This document shows positions 39,256 through 48,417 of a stretch of 64,000 nt of DNA, in pieces. The notes under the pieces are model-generated. The model did no database searches. It saw only the letters and a list, made by a program, of their open reading frames with translations, and was not told the DNA's origin. Numbering within the stretch: position 1 is the stretch's first letter; every line of letters begins with the position of its first letter. The stretch comes from Poritiphilus sp965212595 (GTDB lineage Bacteria; Bacteroidota; Bacteroidia; Flavobacteriales; Flavobacteriaceae): contig CBDBVE010000014.1 of assembly GCA_965212595.1 (NCBI GenBank), positions 62,001 through 126,000 of the forward strand, read 5' to 3'. The translations under genes were made by a program, and so were the position numbers.

Positions 39256-39654
39256 ATGAGAAAATTTTTGTTGTTAAGTTTAGTCCTGTTCTCAACGGCT
39301 TTGTATTCACAACCGTTTGGTACCATCAGAGGTACAATCACGGACAAAGAAATGAATAGTGAACCTTTGCTATTTGCCGAGGTAGCACTAAAAACTACGG
39401 ATAAAACTGCTCATACTAATTTTCATGGGAATTTTGAAATAACGGATGTCATTCCAGGAAATTATACTCTCGTTGTGAACTATCCAGGTTACGAACCCAT
39501 AAAGATCTCCGTAGCCGTAAAAGAAAATACTGTTGTCGATATCAACAGGGAGATGCTAGCCAGAAAGATTTTGGTAGAAGATATTATCGCAACTGCCGCT
39601 GATCTTGCGGGGAAAGAAAAAGTCTTGGAAAAATCTTCCAGTCAACAAGACTGA
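39256..39654 (+). CDS. Stand-alone carboxypeptidase-regulatory-like domain protein, secreted
   Basis: 132 residues: signal peptide (about 1-18, ending LYSQ), one carboxypeptidase-regulatory-like beta-sandwich (about 22-105), and a short charged tail. Its domain aligns well with the N-terminal domain of the receptor at 34165 (shared 'TDKEMNSEPLLFAEV' / 'IDKEVNNEPLAFANV' and GNYT), but no plug or barrel follows and the stop is clean. It may be a split-off receptor domain or a small partner of the receptor. Function unknown. Confidence 0.75.
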   Translation: MRKFLLLSLVLFSTALYSQPFGTIRGTITDKEMNSEPLLFAEVALKTTDKTAHTNFHGNFEITDVIPGNYTLVVNYPGYEPIKISVAVKENTVVDINREMLARKILVEDIIATAADLAGKEKVLEKSSSQQD

Positions 39655-39672
39655 AAAAAGTACTATAATTCT

Positions 39673-40032
39673 TTAGTGGTTCTTGGTCAGCTTTGATGTA
39701 CTCTTTACACCATCAACACTAGCAATAACGTTGTTATCATACTGCACCTCTTTCTTAGTACCATTATTCCAAAAAGTCCATTTTCCGGATTTTACTCCTT
39801 TTATGTACTGACCCACTGCTATTTTGTTGCCTTCATTGTCGTAACTTGTCCATTCACCGTGCAACGCTCCTTCTAAATTAAAAGTTCCAATCTGACTGAT
39901 TTTGCCGTTGTCATGATAATATGTGGCTTCTATCAGGCTGGTTTCTTTGTTTAATTTTATGTCCCGCTCTTTTTGCCCGTAGCCTATTACGGTAGTAAGT
40001 AAAATAGCAAGTAATACAATGGTTTTATTCAT
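39673..40032 (-). CDS. Secreted MORN/YwqK-like repeat protein
   Basis: 119 residues with a signal peptide (about 1-19) and three or so short repeats of the YwqK/MORN type ('YYHDNGKISQIGTFN', 'GEWTSYDNEGNKIAVG', 'GKWTFWNNGTKKEVQY'). Databases often label this family antitoxin YwqK, but that name is not evidence of a toxin system, and no toxin gene is near. Probably periplasmic or secreted. Function unknown. Confidence 0.75.
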   Translation of the reverse strand: MNKTIVLLAILLTTVIGYGQKERDIKLNKETSLIEATYYHDNGKISQIGTFNLEGALHGEWTSYDNEGNKIAVGQYIKGVKSGKWTFWNNGTKKEVQYDNNVIASVDGVKSTSKLTKNH

Positions 40033-40078
40033 GATAAATCTCCTCTATGTCATTTTGGAATAATAAAGATACTTAATA

Positions 40079-40116
40079 TTAACATTAAATCAACCCTCGC
40101 TTAACGTTAAATTTAC
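40079..40116 (+). promoter_or_regulatory. Four-phase TAAC-type repeat array
   Basis: TAAC at 40080, CAAC at 40091, TAAC at 40102, TTAC at 40113: exactly 11-bp pitch. It is the clearest array in the window and lies upstream of the untranslated interval that contains a terminator at 40311. Confidence 0.5.
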
Positions 40117-40189
40117 ATGTAAAACGCTACACATTGATATGTAGTATGTTACATCCTAAGTTACCTTAAAAAATCTTTAATAATTATTT

Positions 40190-40338
40190 AATATTTGCAT
40201 TACATAAAGGTCATAGCTTTTTTTGAGATTTGCCGGAGTGTTTAAACACTATATTCAGGTATTTCATATTATCTATTAGTTTTTGTCGACTATAGTACCA
40301 TGAATTCCAGACTGCCTTTGGCCAAGGCAGTTTTTTTT
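40190..40338 (+). ncRNA. Candidate small RNA or leader transcript (no gene in 40033-40416)
   Basis: The 384 bp between the YwqK-like and porin genes holds no credible protein. It has a phased repeat array (40079-40116), a -7-like AATATTTG (40190-40197, one mismatch) and a strong terminator hairpin at 40311-40331 with a T8 run. This arrangement would give a transcript of about 135 nt ending before the porin promoter. Alternatively the hairpin attenuates a longer transcript. Prediction only. Confidence 0.3.
40311..40338 (+). terminator. Intrinsic terminator with no upstream gene
   Basis: Stem ACTGCCTT (40311-40318) / AAGGCAGT (40324-40331), 5-nt loop, then eight T. The nearest upstream + gene is 650 bp away and has its own surroundings, so it ends an unannotated transcript or attenuates. 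Confidence 0.8.
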
Positions 40339-40370
40339 GCTCAATATATTAATCTTTTGGAAACCTTAAG

Positions 40371-40393
40371 TTAACATTAGTATTAGTTCTTTG
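40371..40393 (+). promoter_or_regulatory. Candidate PhoB-type repeat and promoter for the porin
   Basis: TTAACATTAGTATTAG at 40371-40386 (TAAC 40372, TTAG 40383, 11-bp step). -7-like GTTCTTTG at 40386-40393, ten bases after the first repeat. Confidence 0.5.
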
Positions 40394-40416
40394 CGGCGAC
40401 AAAAACTAATAGCTCA

Positions 40417-41622
40417 ATGAAATCCAAACTTCTGATCACGGGATGTGTCCTGTTAACCTATGTTTCCGTATTCTCACAGGAAACAAACGCTCCTCTATTT
40501 GGAAAGGGCCTCTTCAATCTTGTTGGTAAAGACAGTACATGGAGCATGAAAATAGGTACTCGTATACAGTTTTTAGCCATTTCTGAATGGGCTGAAGATT
40601 CAGATGGGGGCCTTGTTGATCATGAATCGAATTTCCTGATACGCCGTGCAAGGTTAAAATTTGACGGCTTTGCGGTTGATCCCAAACTCAAATACAAAAT
40701 AGAGCTGGCTTTGTCAAACCGAGACATTTCTGGAGGTTCTGAGTTTACACGGAATACCCCAAGATTCGTTTTGGATGCAGTAATTATGTGGAACTTTTAC
40801 GAAAACTTTGAGTTATGGGTAGGCCAGACCAAGCTCCCTGGAAATGTAGAACGTGTGATTTCGTCTGGTAATCTGCAACTGGTCGATCGTTCTTTGGTAA
40901 ACAGCAGATTCAATATTGACCGGGATATTGGGTTTCAACTGAGGCACCATTTTAATTTGTCTGATAAGTTTCTGGTACGGGAAAAATTAGCATTCTCCCA
41001 GGGAGAAGGCCGGAATGTCACGGAAGGTAATCTGGGTGGGTATAAATATACAGCCCGCCTGGAGTTGCTGCCGTTTGGCAAATTTAAAAGTAAAGGAGAT
41101 TATGTAGGATCGGATTTAAAAAGGGAAGAAACACCAAAGCTAAGCCTTGCGGCCACTTATGACCTTAATCAGAATGCGGTAAGAACACGAAGCAATCTAG
41201 GTTCTTATATGTTTACAGATACCGGATTCTATGAGACAAATATCAGCACTGTCTTCGTAGATGCGATGTTTAAGTACAATGGCTTTTCGTTTATGGGCGA
41301 ATATGCCTATCGTGATGCCCAAGACCCTATAGCAAGAAATTCTGACGGGACAGAAACCGGCGATGTAGTGCAGGTTGGTAACGGTATAAACTTACAGGCT
41401 GGTTATTTGCTAAAAAAGGATTGGGAAATCTCGGGTCGCTTTACTAATATCAAGCTAGACGAATCTATTACTGGCAGTAACCCAGAAACACAATATACTT
41501 TAGGACTATCCAAATTTATCGTTGGGCACAAACTAAAGGTTCAGACAGATCTCAGTTACCTTTCCGTTAATGGGGGTACAAACGAATTGATGTATAGGCT
41601 ACAATTTGATCTCCATTTTTAG
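40417..41622 (+). CDS. Phosphate-selective porin O/P family outer-membrane channel
   Basis: 401 residues with a signal peptide (about 1-20, ending VFSQ) and a 16-18-strand beta-barrel of the OprP/OprO (PF07396) type, ending with a C-terminal Phe ('RLQFDLHF'). Family porins pass phosphate or polyphosphate under starvation. The PiT transporter gene follows after 67 bp, which supports that role. The promoter carries the phased TAAC-type repeat. Confidence 0.88.
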   Translation: MKSKLLITGCVLLTYVSVFSQETNAPLFGKGLFNLVGKDSTWSMKIGTRIQFLAISEWAEDSDGGLVDHESNFLIRRARLKFDGFAVDPKLKYKIELALSNRDISGGSEFTRNTPRFVLDAVIMWNFYENFELWVGQTKLPGNVERVISSGNLQLVDRSLVNSRFNIDRDIGFQLRHHFNLSDKFLVREKLAFSQGEGRNVTEGNLGGYKYTARLELLPFGKFKSKGDYVGSDLKREETPKLSLAATYDLNQNAVRTRSNLGSYMFTDTGFYETNISTVFVDAMFKYNGFSFMGEYAYRDAQDPIARNSDGTETGDVVQVGNGINLQAGYLLKKDWEISGRFTNIKLDESITGSNPETQYTLGLSKFIVGHKLKVQTDLSYLSVNGGTNELMYRLQFDLHF

Positions 41623-41631
41623 GATTAAATA

Positions 41632-41675
41632 TAACCTTTAGGTAACATCTTTCGAACGTGAAGTATAGATATTTG
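41632..41675 (+). promoter_or_regulatory. Candidate PhoB-type repeats and promoter for the first PiT gene
   Basis: TAAC at 41632, TAAC at 41643, GAAC at 41654, an exact 11-bp pitch. -7-like GATATTTG at 41668-41675 starts 10 nt after the last repeat. Confidence 0.55.
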
Positions 41676-41689
41676 CAAATTGAAAATGA

Positions 41690-44003
41690 TTGAATATTAT
41701 GGATAATATTTACTTGTTAATGGTAATTGCTTTAGCTGCTTTGGCAGTAGCCGATCTTGTAGTCGGAGTGAGCAATGATGCTGTCAACTTTCTAAATTCT
41801 GCCGTAGGTTCTAAAGCTATTTCTTTTCGGACGATTATGATTGTGGCCAGCCTTGGAATTGCCTGTGGTGCCATTTTTTCTAGCGGAATGATGGAGGTGG
41901 CTCGAAAAGGAATTTTTAACCCAGGTGAATTCTACTTTAATGAAATCATGTTCATTTTTATGGCTGTAATGATTACAGACATATTGTTGCTCGATTTCTT
42001 CAATACACTAGGACTCCCAACATCCACTACCGTATCTATTGTATTCGAACTTTTAGGGGCAGCCGTGGCTATGTCTTTTATTAAAATCGTTGCCGATGGT
42101 GGTGCCCTAGGAGATGTGGTTAATTACATTAATACATCAAAAGCATTTCAAATTATTTCGGGAATCCTGTTATCGGTAGTCTTCGCCTTCTCCATAGGCG
42201 CCCTCGTGCAATGGGTCTCCCGGCTCTTGCTGTCTTATGACTTTCAAAAGAAAGCAAAGTGGGTTGGAGCAGTTTTTGGGGGCGTAGCCTTATCCGCGAT
42301 TACCTATTTTATACTAATGAAGGGCATTAAAGGAACTCCTTATGCCGGCCAAAGTTTTGGCATCATAGGTGGGGTAACTATCAAAGACTTTTTGGAGAAT
42401 CAGGTCCTTGCTATTGTTGCAGGTAGCTTTGTTTTTTGGTCCTTGCTTTCCTATGTATTAATCATATTTGCCAATACTAATATTTATAAGTTAATAATTG
42501 GCGTAGGAACCTTTGCCTTAGCCTTGGCCTTCGCAGGAAACGATTTAGTAAATTTCATCGGAGTCCCAATTGCTGCCTGGCAATCATATGAAGCATGGGC
42601 CGCTTCTGGTACTGCGGCGACGGAATTTGGAATGAGTATTTTGGCCTCCAGGGTTCCAACACCCACCTTGCTTTTATTTCTTTCGGGAATGGTCATGGTA
42701 GTTACCCTATGGTTTTCTAGCAAGGCCAAAAACGTCTTAAAAACCTCAATAGATCTGTCAAATCAGAGTGAAACCAAAGAACGTTTCCAGCCAAATTTTC
42801 TGTCTAGAAATTTGGTTAGAATATCAATTATGATCGGTAAATATACGGCTATGGTTGTGCCCCCCTCTGTTCAGAAAAAGGTAAATAAGCAATTTGAAAA
42901 ACCTGTCATTAATTTGACCAAGGGAAAAACACATGAGCTTCCGGCCTTTGATATGGTTAGAGCGGCCGTGAACCTTATGGTTGCCGGGATTTTGATTTCT
43001 ATTGCTACCTCTTACAAATTACCGCTGTCCACTACTTATGTTACTTTCATGGTGGCTATGGGTACTTCGTTAGCCGACAAGGCATGGGGAAGTGAAAGTG
43101 CCGTATATCGGGTCGCTGGTGTTTTAAATGTGGTTGGAGGTTGGTTTATGACAGCTATTATTGCTTTTATCGCCGCAGGAACCGTTCTGGCCTTGATAAG
43201 CTTTGGAAAAGGCGCTGCAATTGCCATCTTGTTGTTTGCTGCGGTATTGTTGCTAGCAAGAAACTACATTTCTTATAACAAAAAGTCTAAGGAAATTCGA
43301 GCTGAGGACAGTTTGCGTCGTGCTGAAAGTAGTTCAATACAAGGAGTTATAGAAGAAAGTGCCGCTAACATTTCGAATGTTGTTAAGCGTAGTAACAAAA
43401 TCTATACAAACTCAATAAATGGCTTGGCCAAACAAGACTTAGATTCCTTGAAAAAGAATAAAAAGCAGGGAGCCAAACTTAGTGCAGAAATCGATGATCT
43501 AAGAGATAGTATCTTCTATTTTATCAAAAACCTGGATGATACGAGTGTGGGAGCAAGTAACTTTTACATTAATATTTTAGGTTATTTGCAGGATATGGCA
43601 CAATCTTTAGAGTATATAGGCAAGGTGAGCTATAATCATGTCAACAACAATCATAAAAAACTGGAAATACAATCAGATCAAAGAACTTAAGGAAATAGAT
43701 TTCAAGCTTGAAGATATTTTGAATGGTACTAAAGCAGCTTTTGACGAGCGTTCCTTCGAACAAATTGGAAAAATACTTGACGGAAGACAGGAATTATTTG
43801 ACTTGGTCTCGCAAAAAATAGAGACACAGATAGCCAGGACGCGAGAAGAAGAATCTAGCCCAAAGAATACGACACTTTACTTTTCGTTATTGCTGGAAAC
43901 CAAAGATTTCATGACAGCCACTATAAATCTGTTAGATCAGTACCATGCTGCGCACGATAGTTCGGTAGAGCCTGCTCGTATAGAAGTTCAGCCTATCGAT
44001 TAA
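41690..44003 (+). CDS. PiT-family inorganic phosphate transporter with PhoU-like tail, one extra base
   Basis: Two frames form one protein. 41690-43690 encodes the PiT membrane core: first repeat with 'GVSNDAVNFLNSAVGSKA' at about 26-43, second repeat at about 410-470 with 'PLSTTYVTFMVAMGTSLAD'. It also encodes a cytoplasmic helical PhoU-like region from about 540. The frame then breaks at CTGGAAA (43661-43667): deleting one G joins NNNHKKL to KYNQIKELKEIDF in the frame of 43665-44003. The rejoined protein is 770 residues. It couples phosphate uptake to a cation gradient. The PhoU-like tail may regulate it. Start ATG at 41690; an ATG six codons or fewer downstream is also possible. Confidence 0.9.
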
Positions 44004-44161
44004 TCTCATGTACTGGCATACGGGCTGTAAAGCAGGGTTTTTAAGTCTTTTCAATAGCGCAGGGTTTTCTAACAACTGCTTATCACTACTATCCGTAATT
44101 TTAGCGTGATTCCTGTGGGTTTTCAAAATATTCCTACATTGGATCCATTAAATTATGCATT

Positions 44162-44884
44162 ATGAAAAAATGGTTTTTGCTTCCGATTGCTTTTTTAATC
44201 TCTGGTATTGCGCAAGGACAGGAACTAAAGGGTAGTGAATTGCTCGATAAAGCTATTCAGTATCACGATCCTGAAAACAATTGGGGGCAGTTTCGGGCTA
44301 AACTGTCTATTACCATGCAAACACCAACTAGCAGTGATAGGCTCAGTGAAATTTGGCTGGATTTCCCAAGAGAATATTTTCGGTTAAGCCAGAAGAAGGA
44401 TGATACCACTGTTTTGTGGATACTTGACAAGGACGAATGTTCCCTAACACTAAATGGAAGCTCGGACATTTCTAAGGAAGACGTAGAAAAGTACAGACTT
44501 AACTGTAAACGTGCGGCAACCATGAAAAATTACTACTCATTTCTATATGGCCTTCCAATGAAATTAAAAAATCCGGGTACCCTTGTTGACCCTAAAGTGC
44601 AATCAAGAACTTTTAAGGGGAAGGAATATTTGGTATTGAAAGTCAACTATGAAGAGTCTATAGGCAAGGATGTTTGGTATTTTTATTTTGATCCTGAAAC
44701 TTATGCAATGGAAATGTATCAGTTTTATCATGACGAGTCTAAAAACGATGGGGAATACATTCTTCTAAGTGAGAGCTTAGAGGTATCCGCCATTAAAATG
44801 CCCCGAATAAGAGCCTGGTATTACAATAAAAATGATGAATACCTAGGTACCGATATCCTAAACAAGGCTTCAATCCTCAAATAG
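44162..44884 (+). CDS. DUF6503-like (LolA-fold) secreted protein
   Basis: 240 residues with a signal peptide (about 1-20, ending AQGQ). The mature part starts with LLDKAIQYHDP and continues as a half-barrel beta-sheet with paired strands such as 'FRLSQKKDDTTVLWILD' and 'YFYFDPETYAMEMYQFYHDE'. This is typical of a Bacteroidota family related to the LolA/LolB fold (DUF6503). Probably periplasmic and binding a hydrophobic molecule. It lies between two phosphate transporter genes, but a functional link is not shown. Followed by a perfect hairpin. Confidence 0.75.
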   Translation: MKKWFLLPIAFLISGIAQGQELKGSELLDKAIQYHDPENNWGQFRAKLSITMQTPTSSDRLSEIWLDFPREYFRLSQKKDDTTVLWILDKDECSLTLNGSSDISKEDVEKYRLNCKRAATMKNYYSFLYGLPMKLKNPGTLVDPKVQSRTFKGKEYLVLKVNYEESIGKDVWYFYFDPETYAMEMYQFYHDESKNDGEYILLSESLEVSAIKMPRIRAWYYNKNDEYLGTDILNKASILK

Positions 44885-44944
44885 TCTGCTACCTTTCAAC
44901 TAAGGTTATTTTTAACTACCGCCAGCAACAATATTTTCTCATAT

Positions 44945-44969
44945 CAAAGGCGAAAAAATTTCGCCTTTG
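44945..44969 (+). terminator. Hairpin, probable terminator
   Basis: Perfect 11-bp arms CAAAGGCGAAA / TTTCGCCTTTG with a 3-nt loop, followed by a moderately T-rich tract. Follows the DUF6503-like gene. Confidence 0.6.
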
Positions 44970-45029
44970 TAATTTTATCAATATTTATGCGACATAAATA
45001 ATTTAAACCATATAGTAAATAGCTTCACA

Positions 45030-46151
45030 GTGCTTTTTCTTCTATTCCTGGCGGCTTGCTTCCTGGCTTATAACAATGGCGCAAATGATAATTTTAAAGG
45101 TGTTGCGACGCTTTTTGGTAGTGGAACTACCAATTATAGGGGAGCTATCTCGTGGGCTACCGTGACTACTTTTTTAGGCTCCGTAGCTGCATTGTTTCTG
45201 GCAAGCACATTGGTTAAGAACTTTTCGGGCAAGGGTTTGGTTCCTGACGAATTAATCCTCGCACCAGAGTTTGCTGTATCTATTGCATTAGGTTCGAGTA
45301 TTACCGTTTTCCTTGCCACAAGGATAGGCATGCCTATTTCTACCACTCATTCGTTGGTCGGTGCTCTTTTTGGTAGTGGAGTCGTCGCCGTAGGAAGCGC
45401 TTTCAACTTTTCAAAACTAGTGACCACCTTTTTGTTCCCTTTGATTGTCAGTCCATTGATGGCTGCCCTAGTCAGCTTGCTTTTTTATTTGATTTTCAGG
45501 AAATTACGCCTTTCGCTGGGCGTTACAAAAGATACTGTTATCCCTCTGGGAAAAGAATTAATCCCCGCTATGAAAACTGGAAATCAGAAGGATTCCATGG
45601 TCATTGACACTACTGGTCCCAAAAGTCTAAAGATGGCTCACACTCAAAAAAGCATAGAGCTCTACGAGGGGCGTTTGTTTGGAATAAAGGTACAGAGATT
45701 GCTAGATTATGCGCATTATTTTAGTGCCGGAGTTGTGAGTTTCGCCAGAGGTCTCAATGACACTCCTAAGATTGTTGGGTTATTGCTGGTAATAAGCTCG
45801 CTAGACATAAAGTGGGGAATGATTGCAGTCGCGGTTGCCATGGCAGTAGGCGGAATTCTCAATGCTAAAAATGTAGGACAGACCGTTGCCAAAAAAATTA
45901 CACCCATGAATCACGGACAAGGTTTTACTGCCAACCTTATCACTGGCCTTCTTGTGACTACCGCCAGTATTCATGGAATGCCGGTGTCTACCACTCATGT
46001 TTCGGTTGGCTCAATTTTTGGCATAGGAACCGTTACTAAAAAAGCAGACATAAAAACCGTTCGAAACATTCTTCTATCCTGGCTTCTTACCCTGCCTATT
46101 GCTGCAATTTGTAGTGCTATCGCCTATTGGGTTTTGCTTAACCTGTTCTAA
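45030..46151 (+). CDS. PiT-family inorganic phosphate transporter (short form)
   Basis: 373 residues starting at GTG; no in-frame ATG lies between the upstream stop (44970) and this point. Both inverted PiT repeats are seen, with 'AYNNGANDNFKGVATLFGS' (about 11-29) and 'ARGLNDTPKI' (about 238-247), each followed by a serine/threonine-rich 'STTHSLVGALFGSGV' / 'STTHVSVGSIFGIG' block. It lacks the PhoU-like tail of its neighbour and is a second, possibly constitutive Pi or sulfate-like anion route. No phased repeats seen upstream. Confidence 0.9.
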   Translation: MLFLLFLAACFLAYNNGANDNFKGVATLFGSGTTNYRGAISWATVTTFLGSVAALFLASTLVKNFSGKGLVPDELILAPEFAVSIALGSSITVFLATRIGMPISTTHSLVGALFGSGVVAVGSAFNFSKLVTTFLFPLIVSPLMAALVSLLFYLIFRKLRLSLGVTKDTVIPLGKELIPAMKTGNQKDSMVIDTTGPKSLKMAHTQKSIELYEGRLFGIKVQRLLDYAHYFSAGVVSFARGLNDTPKIVGLLLVISSLDIKWGMIAVAVAMAVGGILNAKNVGQTVAKKITPMNHGQGFTANLITGLLVTTASIHGMPVSTTHVSVGSIFGIGTVTKKADIKTVRNILLSWLLTLPIAAICSAIAYWVLLNLF

Positions 46152-46284
46152 ATGGTTAGTATAAACAACAAAGTGGGCAGCCATTATGAACTTAGGGCGC
46201 TTATCCCTTAATTTCTGCCGTTTATCGAAAAATCGTACTGATTTATACACTCTTGCGTTCTCCTCTTACCCCAAATCAAATAGT

Positions 46285-47241
46285 ATGCATATCCCCAATT
46301 CTATACTAAAGCCTTTCGCATTGGTTTTGCTAGGGCTTTTTGCATTTGTCATAGCTTGTAGTAAAGACGATGCTGTGGAAGGCGAGGCTCAGGAACTTGC
46401 GGTAGACAATGAAGCGCGCCTTTCAGCAAAACAGCTATATGAAAACTATTATCAAGCCTCTGCTACTCAAACTACAGATGTACCCTGGGTTGGCAGCGAA
46501 CCCGATTGTGATGCCGGAAGTATCCCACAATCTACCAAAGACAAAATATTTCAACGCATATTTTATTTCCGCCAAGCCGTTGGCCTAAACAATACGCTTG
46601 CAGAGAACGCAACAAAAAGTATAAAAGCCCAACATGCCGCTTTGATGATGCACGCCAACAACCAACTGGAACACTTTCCGCCTGATGGCTGGAAATGTTT
46701 TACCCAGGATGGAAAAGACGGAGCAGGTAGCTCGTTGCTTACCATGGCAAAGAATGCCGAAGCCATAACATCGTATATGCGAGATCAGGGAGCCAATAAT
46801 GGCCCCGTAGGCCACAGAAGGTGGTTGCTATGGCCCAGACTACAAGAAATTGGTATTGGAAACACTGACAGGGCCAATGCCATATGGGTACTGGGAAACC
46901 CAGGATCTGCACCTGCGGACGCCCCAGAATTCGTTGCCTGGCCACCTCAAGGCTATATTCCAGATCTTATGGTATTTCCGCGTTGGTCATTTTCAATAAC
47001 AGATGCCGATTTTTCTGCTGCAAAAGTGATCATGACCTCGCTCTCAGGGAAAAATATTCCCCTGACTACAGAAGCACTTAGTAATGCGTTTGGCGACCGA
47101 ACGATTGTTTGGGTTCCCGAAGACATTGATGCCAGTGTCTCTGAAGACACCGCTTATAATGTTACCATAGAAAACGTGATCTTAAATGGCGAATCTCAAG
47201 ACTATGAGTATCAGGTAATTTTGTTCGATCCTGAAAGCTAG
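46285..47241 (+). CDS. CAP-domain (SCP-like) surface lipoprotein
   Basis: 318 residues. Lipoprotein signal ending VIAC (Cys at about 25) followed by SKDD, which resembles the surface-export signal of Bacteroidota lipoproteins. The CAP fold runs from about 90 to 290, with 'NQLEHFPPDGWKCF' and 'GPVGHRRWLLWPRL' supplying His residues of the CAP cavity. CAP proteins bind sterols or lipids, or act as proteases in some bacteria. No specific role is clear. The ATG at 46285 was chosen since the upstream ATG at 46186 would place 33 residues before the signal peptide. Confidence 0.85.
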   Translation: MHIPNSILKPFALVLLGLFAFVIACSKDDAVEGEAQELAVDNEARLSAKQLYENYYQASATQTTDVPWVGSEPDCDAGSIPQSTKDKIFQRIFYFRQAVGLNNTLAENATKSIKAQHAALMMHANNQLEHFPPDGWKCFTQDGKDGAGSSLLTMAKNAEAITSYMRDQGANNGPVGHRRWLLWPRLQEIGIGNTDRANAIWVLGNPGSAPADAPEFVAWPPQGYIPDLMVFPRWSFSITDADFSAAKVIMTSLSGKNIPLTTEALSNAFGDRTIVWVPEDIDASVSEDTAYNVTIENVILNGESQDYEYQVILFDPES

Positions 47242-47299
47242 GACCAACCCACATTCATTCTTTTTTCTTATTTTAGGTTACATCTAAATAAGTTGGCCG

Positions 47300-48376
47300 G
47301 TGAAGCGGGTAAAAGTATTATTTCTCATTTTTTTGATTTGCTGTATTCCTAATCAGGTGTCTGCGCAAGTAGATATTCTCTTAAAGGATTACGAGCCTGT
47401 ATCTATGTACAATACCCCAAAAACAACGGTTGAAAAGGCTAAGTTCCCTGTCATAGATTTTCATACCCATCCTTATGCAAAATCTGATGAGGAAATACAA
47501 CAATGGGTAAAGACCATGGACAGCTTTGGAATAGCCAAATCAATCATTCTCACCTACAGCACCGGTAAGCGTTTTGACAGTATTTACAATCTGTATTCAA
47601 AATATGAAGATCGTTTTGAACTATGGTGTGGTTTTGACTACACCGGGTTCGAAGAAGAAGGTTGGAGCAAAAAGGCGGTCAAAGAACTGGAGCGCTGCTA
47701 TGAAGTTGGAGCCAGAGGTGTAGGGGAACTCGGTGATAAGGGTATGGGGCTTTTTTATTCAAAGCCCTCACCAAGTACAATGCACATAGATGATGAGCGT
47801 ATAAAACCCCTTTTAAAAAAGTGCGGTGAACTTGGAATTCCGGTGAGCGTACATGTGGCAGACCCTTATTGGATGTATCTCCCCATGGACAAACACAACG
47901 ACGGACTAATGAACGCCTATACCTGGCGTATTGATCAATCGCAGCAAGGGCTACTTCAACACAATGAACTCGTAGAAACATTGGAAAATGCCGTAAAGCA
48001 AAACCCGGAAACTACCTTTATTGCATGTCACCTGGCTAATTGCAGTCATGATCTGAGTATATTGGGGAAACTTCTGGATACTTATCCCAATTTGTATGCA
48101 GACATCTCAGCGCGTTACGCAGAGATTGCCCCTATTCCCAGGTATGCAAAAGCCTTTTTTGAGAAACACAGGGATAAATTGGTCTATGGCACCGATATGG
48201 GATTAGCTCCGTCTGTCTATGAGACAACGCTCCGAATCCTGGAAACGGCCGATGAGCATTTCTATATCAGTAAGCATTTTAGCTACCACTGGCCACTTAA
48301 TGGCCTGGCACTAAGCGACAGTACGCTTCTAAAACTCTATTCTACGAACGCCAAAAAGATTCTTGCCAGACAATAA
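47300..48376 (+). CDS. Amidohydrolase (Amidohydro_2 type), secreted
   Basis: 358 residues starting at GTG, with a signal peptide (about 1-23, ending VSAQ). TIM-barrel metallohydrolase of the ACMSD/amidohydrolase-2 type: metal-binding HTH in 'VIDFHTHPYAK', His in 'PVSVHVADPYW', His in 'FIACHLANC', Asp in 'VYGTDMG'. Family members decarboxylate or hydrolyse small aromatic or lactone substrates. The export signal points to a periplasmic role. Substrate unknown. Follows the CAP gene by 58 bp. Confidence 0.87.
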   Translation: MKRVKVLFLIFLICCIPNQVSAQVDILLKDYEPVSMYNTPKTTVEKAKFPVIDFHTHPYAKSDEEIQQWVKTMDSFGIAKSIILTYSTGKRFDSIYNLYSKYEDRFELWCGFDYTGFEEEGWSKKAVKELERCYEVGARGVGELGDKGMGLFYSKPSPSTMHIDDERIKPLLKKCGELGIPVSVHVADPYWMYLPMDKHNDGLMNAYTWRIDQSQQGLLQHNELVETLENAVKQNPETTFIACHLANCSHDLSILGKLLDTYPNLYADISARYAEIAPIPRYAKAFFEKHRDKLVYGTDMGLAPSVYETTLRILETADEHFYISKHFSYHWPLNGLALSDSTLLKLYSTNAKKILARQ

Positions 48377-48417
48377 GGCGAAATATTGTAATAGATTTCG
48401 TATCTTAATAAGGAAAA

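Noticed and set aside
39673..40032. Toxin-antitoxin system suggested by the YwqK name
   Set aside because: Only repeat motifs are present; no toxin gene nearby and the protein is secreted.
40300..40374. 24-codon ORF across the terminator at 40311
   Set aside because: It runs through the hairpin and T run and has no recognisable features.
43638..44003. Separate 121-codon gene overlapping the first PiT gene
   Set aside because: Its sequence from KYNQIKELKE is the PhoU-like tail of the transporter in another frame; a one-base frameshift explains it.
46186..46284. N-terminal extension of the CAP lipoprotein
   Set aside because: Would place 33 residues before a typical lipoprotein signal; the ATG at 46285 fits.
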